Of a stretch of DNA of 64,000 nt, positions 60,862-64,000 are shown piece after piece. The DNA is from Alphaproteobacteria bacterium (lineage in GTDB: Bacteria; Pseudomonadota; Alphaproteobacteria; Rhodospirillales; WMHbin7): contig JADGAX010000006.1 in the NCBI GenBank assembly GCA_015231795.1, positions 124,001-188,000 of the forward strand, in the 5' to 3' direction. How positions within the stretch are numbered: the first letter of the stretch is position 1; each line of letters opens with the position of its first letter. The notes under the pieces were generated by a model. It was not told where the DNA came from. It made no database searches and worked only from the letters and a program-made list of their open reading frames with translations. The position numbers and the translations under genes are program-made.

Positions 60862-61631
60862 CAATCGCCCCCGCCCTCGGCCAGCTTGGTCAGCAAGGAT
60901 GGATTGTTCAAGACGACGTGCGAATTGTCGGGGATGACGATGACGTTCAGTTTTTTCAAGTGCGTAAAGGTGCGGCTGACCGTTTCGATGGTCAGGCCCA
61001 GGAAATCGGCGATGTCGGAACGGCTCATCGGCAGCGCGATCGGGCTTTCGGGCTGGCCGCGTTCGACCGCCCGCTTGGCCAGCGACGCCAGGAAGGAGGC
61101 CAGCCTCTCAAGCGCCGTCTTGCGGCCCAGCCACAGCATCTGTTCATGGGCGCGCATCAGTTCGCGCACGGCCAGATCGAACAGGCGCCGTTCCAGCATC
61201 GGCGCCATGTCCCTGGACTGGCCCAGAACTTTCTGCGGGAAGCGGCAGGTGCTGGCCTGATTGAGCGTTTCCGACGTATAGGGATAGCCTTCGTCGTTGG
61301 TCAGGCCGAACACGTCGCCGGGAAACAAAAAGCCCACGATCTGGCGCCTGCCATCGGACAGCAGCTTGTACAGTTTCACCGATCCCGAGGTCAGGGCGTA
61401 GATGTGTTGGGCCTTGTCGCCTTCGCGGAAAATCGTGTGCAGGGGCGGAAACTGGAACTGGTCGCGCATCGACAGCACGCGCGTGAATTCATCCTTGGAC
61501 AGGCGCGAGCAGAGCGACGTTTCGCGGTTGATGTCGCAGATGCGGCACAGTTGCGTCGGATAATCGCTGGGCTTGATGCCGTCGGTATCGGCAGGATCGC
61601 GAAAATCGCGGACATCGAAAGAAGCGGTCAT
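60861..61631 (-). CDS. FNR-type transcriptional regulator with a 4Fe-4S-type cysteine set
   Basis: 256 residues. N-terminal cysteines QLCRICDINRETSLCSRLSK (C-x2-C-x8-C) and a fourth in NQASTCRFPQ, the FNR/FnrL pattern for an oxygen-labile iron-sulfur cluster. The cyclic-nucleotide-binding-like domain shows FREGDKAQHIYALTSGSVKL and FLFPGDVFGLTNDEGYPYTS; the helix-turn-helix has MSRSDIADFLGLTIETVSRT with the E-x2-S-R recognition motif of FNR, suggesting TTGAT-N4-ATCAA binding. The start overlaps ccoS (ATGA). Confidence 0.92.
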   Translation of the reverse strand: MTASFDVRDFRDPADTDGIKPSDYPTQLCRICDINRETSLCSRLSKDEFTRVLSMRDQFQFPPLHTIFREGDKAQHIYALTSGSVKLYKLLSDGRRQIVGFLFPGDVFGLTNDEGYPYTSETLNQASTCRFPQKVLGQSRDMAPMLERRLFDLAVRELMRAHEQMLWLGRKTALERLASFLASLAKRAVERGQPESPIALPMSRSDIADFLGLTIETVSRTFTHLKKLNVIVIPDNSHVVLNNPSLLTKLAEGGGD

Positions 61632-61819
61632 GTGGAAGGCAGGTCCTTCTTGATATCCGGCTTGGCTGCGGGCGGCGGCGGGTCGTCGTCGAACAAGATG
61701 CGATGCGCAGCGCCATCCAGATCGTCGAATTGTCCCGACTTCAGCGCCCACAGGAAGGCGATTAGGCCGAACAGGCCCAAAAGCAGCGCCACCGGTATGA
61801 GCAGAAGAAGATTCGTCAC
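61628..61819 (-). CDS. ccoS: cbb3-type oxidase assembly protein CcoS
   Basis: 63 residues. One transmembrane helix (NLLLLIPVALLLGLFGLIAF) followed by the CcoS hallmark LWALKSGQFDDLDGAAHRIL, then a Pro-rich end. CcoS is needed for insertion of cofactors into cbb3-type cytochrome oxidase. It overlaps ccoI upstream and the FNR-type gene downstream by 4 nt. Confidence 0.95.
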   Translation of the reverse strand: MTNLLLLIPVALLLGLFGLIAFLWALKSGQFDDLDGAAHRILFDDDPPPPAAKPDIKKDLPST

Positions 61820-64000
61820 CCGCGTCTCCCAAGACGAAGCGCGTTCACGATCACGATCACCGACGACGACGACATGGCGATCGCCGCAATCAGCGGTGTG
61901 ACATGACCCGCCATCGCCAAGGGGACGGTAACCAGATTATACAGGAGCGCAAGCCCGAAATTCTGCTTGACCAGAAGATTCGCCTTGGCGGCCACCCGCA
62001 GGGTCTCGACCACCGGCATCAACCGCTCGCCCTGGAAGATGACGTCCGCCGCCGTCTGGCTGACATCGACCGCCGTCGAGGGCGACATCGACACATAAGC
62101 AGCCGACAGGGCCGGGGCATCGTTCAGCCCATCGCCCACCATCAAGGGCTTGTGGCCGTTTTGCTTCAGTTCTTCCAGCCGCGCCACCTTGTCGGCGGGC
62201 AGGCACAAGGCCCGCCAGCTGGCCAGGCCCAATTTCCGAGCCAGGGATTCCACGGCCGCCGTCCGGTCGCCCGAAACCAAGTCAAGCGCCAACCGCCTGT
62301 TTTTCAAAGCGTCGATCGCTTCCTTGGCGTCGGGCCTGGCGGCATCCTCGAAGGCGAAGCGCACAGCCGCGCGGCCAGGCCTTGCCAGCCACAATTCAGG
62401 CCCATCGCCGCCGTCCAATTCGTCGGAAACCTGGCACCAGGCGCGCCGCCCCAGCCGAACGCCGTCGCTTTCCAGACCCAACCCGGCCAGTTCCACCACG
62501 TCCTTCAAAGGCATGACGCCAGGGCGCAGGCGGGCCAGGGCGCGGGCCAGAGGGTGGCGGCTGGAGGCCGCCAGGGCCGCCGCCTCGTCCAGGTCCTTGT
62601 CCGTCCAGTCGCCCGGCATCAGTTCCGGTTTGCCCAGGGTCAGGGTGCCGGTCTTGTCGAACAGCACATGGTCCACCTGGGCCAGACGTTCCAGCGCCGT
62701 GGCGCTTTTCAGCAAAATGCCCTGGCGCATCAATCGGCCAGAGGCCACCACCTGCACCACCGGCACGGCCAGGGCCAGGGCGCAGGGACAGGTGATGATC
62801 AACACCGAAACGGCAATCATCAGGGCGGGCTGCCAAGCCATGCCCATCATCAGCGTCCAGCCCAGAAAAGTGCTTAGCGCCGCCACATGCACGACCGGCG
62901 CGTACCAGCGCGCCACCCGGTCGGCGATAGCGGCGTAACGGGCGCGCCCTTGCTCGGCGCTTTCCATCAGACGCACGATTTCGGCCAACAAGGTGGCTTC
63001 GCCGGTGGCCGTCACGTCCAGGCTAAGGGCGCCGGTCAAATTCATCATGCCCGCGAAAACCTGCGTGCCTGACTTAGCCTGCACGGGCAGGGTCTCGCCG
63101 CTGATCAGGCTGGCGTCCAGATCTGAAACGCCATCTCGCACCTTGCCGTCGATGCCGATCCGCTCGCCGGGCGCCACCAAGACGACGCTGCCCGCCGTCA
63201 CCTGCTCGGGCGGCAACAGCTTTCTGCTGCCGTCTGGCATCAGCACGGTCACGGCGCGGGCCGACAGGGCGATCAGATGCGAGGCCGCCGATCTGGCGCG
63301 CCCCCTGGCCCGGCTATCCAGATAGCGGCCGATCAGCAGAAAGAACAGCAGCGAAATGGCGGCGTCGAAATAGGCGTGTTCGCCCGCCCTGGCGGTTTCC
63401 CACAGGCTCATGCCCACGGCCAGAAGAACGCCCAGCGAAATGGGCACATCCATGTTGGTGCGCTTGTTCGATAGCGCTTCGATGGCTGATTTGAAGAAGG
63501 GGCGACCGGCATATGCCACGGCGGGCAACACGATCAGCGCCGAGATCCAGTGCATGAAGGTGCGCGTCGCCCATCCCATGTCCTGGGCATGGCCCGCCCA
63601 GACCGAAACCGATAACAGCATGACGTTTCCGGCGGCGAAGCCCGCGACCGCCATGCATTTCAACAAGTCCTTCTCATGGGCGGAAACGGCGTCGCCGATG
63701 CGCTTGGGATCATAGGGCACCAGCCGGTAACCCAATTGCAGCACGCTGCGCACCAGCAAGTTGGGATCGGTCCCGCCTTCCTTCCAACGCAGTTCCAAGC
63801 GCCTGGTCGTCATATTGAGGCGCGCATGGGTTACGCCTTGCTGGCGGGCCAGCACATTTTCGATCAGCCAGACGCAGGCCGCGCAATGCAGCCCCTCGAC
63901 CATCAGATAAAGCGCATATTCGCCATTGGGCAGGGCTTTGGCGTGAAGCGAAAAATCGACCGCCGATCCGGCGTCGTCCTCGGGAACCAGGGGGCGGACG
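61816..64000 (-). CDS. ccoI: copper-translocating P-type ATPase CcoI (FixI), 5' end beyond the window
   Basis: At least 728 residues; the frame stays open to base 64000, so the N terminus is missing. HMA-type metal-binding LMVEGLHCAACVWLIENVLA, eight predicted helices, the actuator ISGETLPVQAKSG, the translocation motif IITCPCALALAVPVV, phosphorylation site LFDKTGTLTLGKPE, and the HP motif in SSRHPLARALARL, then MVGDGLNDAPALSAAYVSMS. CcoI/FixI supplies copper to cbb3 oxidase. The cco structural genes are expected just outside the right edge. Confidence 0.95.
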   Translation of the reverse strand, partial: VRPLVPEDDAGSAVDFSLHAKALPNGEYALYLMVEGLHCAACVWLIENVLARQQGVTHARLNMTTRRLELRWKEGGTDPNLLVRSVLQLGYRLVPYDPKRIGDAVSAHEKDLLKCMAVAGFAAGNVMLLSVSVWAGHAQDMGWATRTFMHWISALIVLPAVAYAGRPFFKSAIEALSNKRTNMDVPISLGVLLAVGMSLWETARAGEHAYFDAAISLLFFLLIGRYLDSRARGRARSAASHLIALSARAVTVLMPDGSRKLLPPEQVTAGSVVLVAPGERIGIDGKVRDGVSDLDASLISGETLPVQAKSGTQVFAGMMNLTGALSLDVTATGEATLLAEIVRLMESAEQGRARYAAIADRVARWYAPVVHVAALSTFLGWTLMMGMAWQPALMIAVSVLIITCPCALALAVPVVQVVASGRLMRQGILLKSATALERLAQVDHVLFDKTGTLTLGKPELMPGDWTDKDLDEAAALAASSRHPLARALARLRPGVMPLKDVVELAGLGLESDGVRLGRRAWCQVSDELDGGDGPELWLARPGRAAVRFAFEDAARPDAKEAIDALKNRRLALDLVSGDRTAAVESLARKLGLASWRALCLPADKVARLEELKQNGHKPLMVGDGLNDAPALSAAYVSMSPSTAVDVSQTAADVIFQGERLMPVVETLRVAAKANLLVKQNFGLALLYNLVTVPLAMAGHVTPLIAAIAMSSSSVIVIVNALRLGRRG

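Overview
The window is a GC-rich chromosomal segment that most resembles a Rhodospirillales-type alphaproteobacterium (Magnetospirillum-like). The indications are a form II RuBisCO (CbbM) gene cluster, a ccoI-ccoS-fnr block of the cbb3-oxidase type, an NnrU-like protein, a nif-associated-type small protein (CCE_0567/DUF683), many two-component and PAS/GGDEF/EAL proteins, and alphaproteobacterial palindromic repeats. The genus is an inference from gene content only.

Layout. 1-3.7 kb: 3' end of guaA, a small unknown gene, a YffB/ArsC-like gene, and a minus-strand DUF1566-DUF423 pair. 3.8-10.7 kb: tRNA-Ala(CGC), then an AT-richer block of mostly secreted or lipoprotein genes (two paralogous lipoproteins, a UshA-like phosphatase, a ricin-B lectin, a LuxR regulator, a 44-residue membrane peptide). 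The block ends in a 17-bp copy of the tRNA 3' end, so it looks like a small genomic island without an integrase. Several of its genes share a palindromic motif about 70 nt upstream of the start codon. 10.8-16.6 kb: CBS protein, tRNA-Ser(CGA), DUF683 gene, a PAS histidine kinase, mutM, an enoyl-CoA hydratase, yggT and a DUF167 gene. 16.65-17.3 kb: a very AT-rich segment bounded by a perfect 18-bp inverted repeat. 17.7-24.8 kb: NnrU, FAH-family hydrolase, REC-PAS-GGDEF-EAL protein with its response regulator, a TauE-type permease and a tandem-Usp protein. 24.8-28.6 kb: BrnTA-type toxin-antitoxin and bioFDA. 28.7-31.7 kb: rhodanese, infC (apparently with an AUC start) and thrS. 31.8-41.2 kb: DUF2442/DUF4160 pair, DUF1491, a response regulator-HIT-lipid-type secreted protein run, a 1005-residue coiled-coil membrane protein, DUF1285, NUDIX hydrolase, TlyA, an AhpD-like protein and a FlaG-like protein. 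41.2-47.3 kb: an ECF-type nickel/cobalt transporter (MN fusion, Q, O), a hybrid histidine kinase and nikR. 47.5-56.5 kb: the Calvin cycle cluster glpX-prk-tkt-fba-rpe followed by cbbM-prk. 56.7-64 kb: an FNR-type promoter driving a 35-residue membrane peptide, a lipoprotein, a repeat-rich membrane-anchored protein, a Usp protein, panC, an FNR-type regulator, ccoS and the 3' part of ccoI.

How the genes work together. The Calvin genes are all on the minus strand in two blocks and contain two structurally different phosphoribulokinases. An atypical LuxR-type regulator whose receiver lacks the phospho-acceptor aspartate sits immediately upstream, and no cbbR is present in the window. The nickel system combines the transporter genes, nikR about 3 kb away, and repeated GTATGA half-sites in front of the transporter. 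The right end is a micro-oxic respiration block (copper ATPase CcoI, CcoS, FNR-type regulator), and a near-consensus FNR box is seen at 56.7 kb.

Limits: everything here was read by eye from sequence and translations; no database search, structure prediction or GC computation was run. Domain names are recognitions from motifs, and residue positions are approximate.
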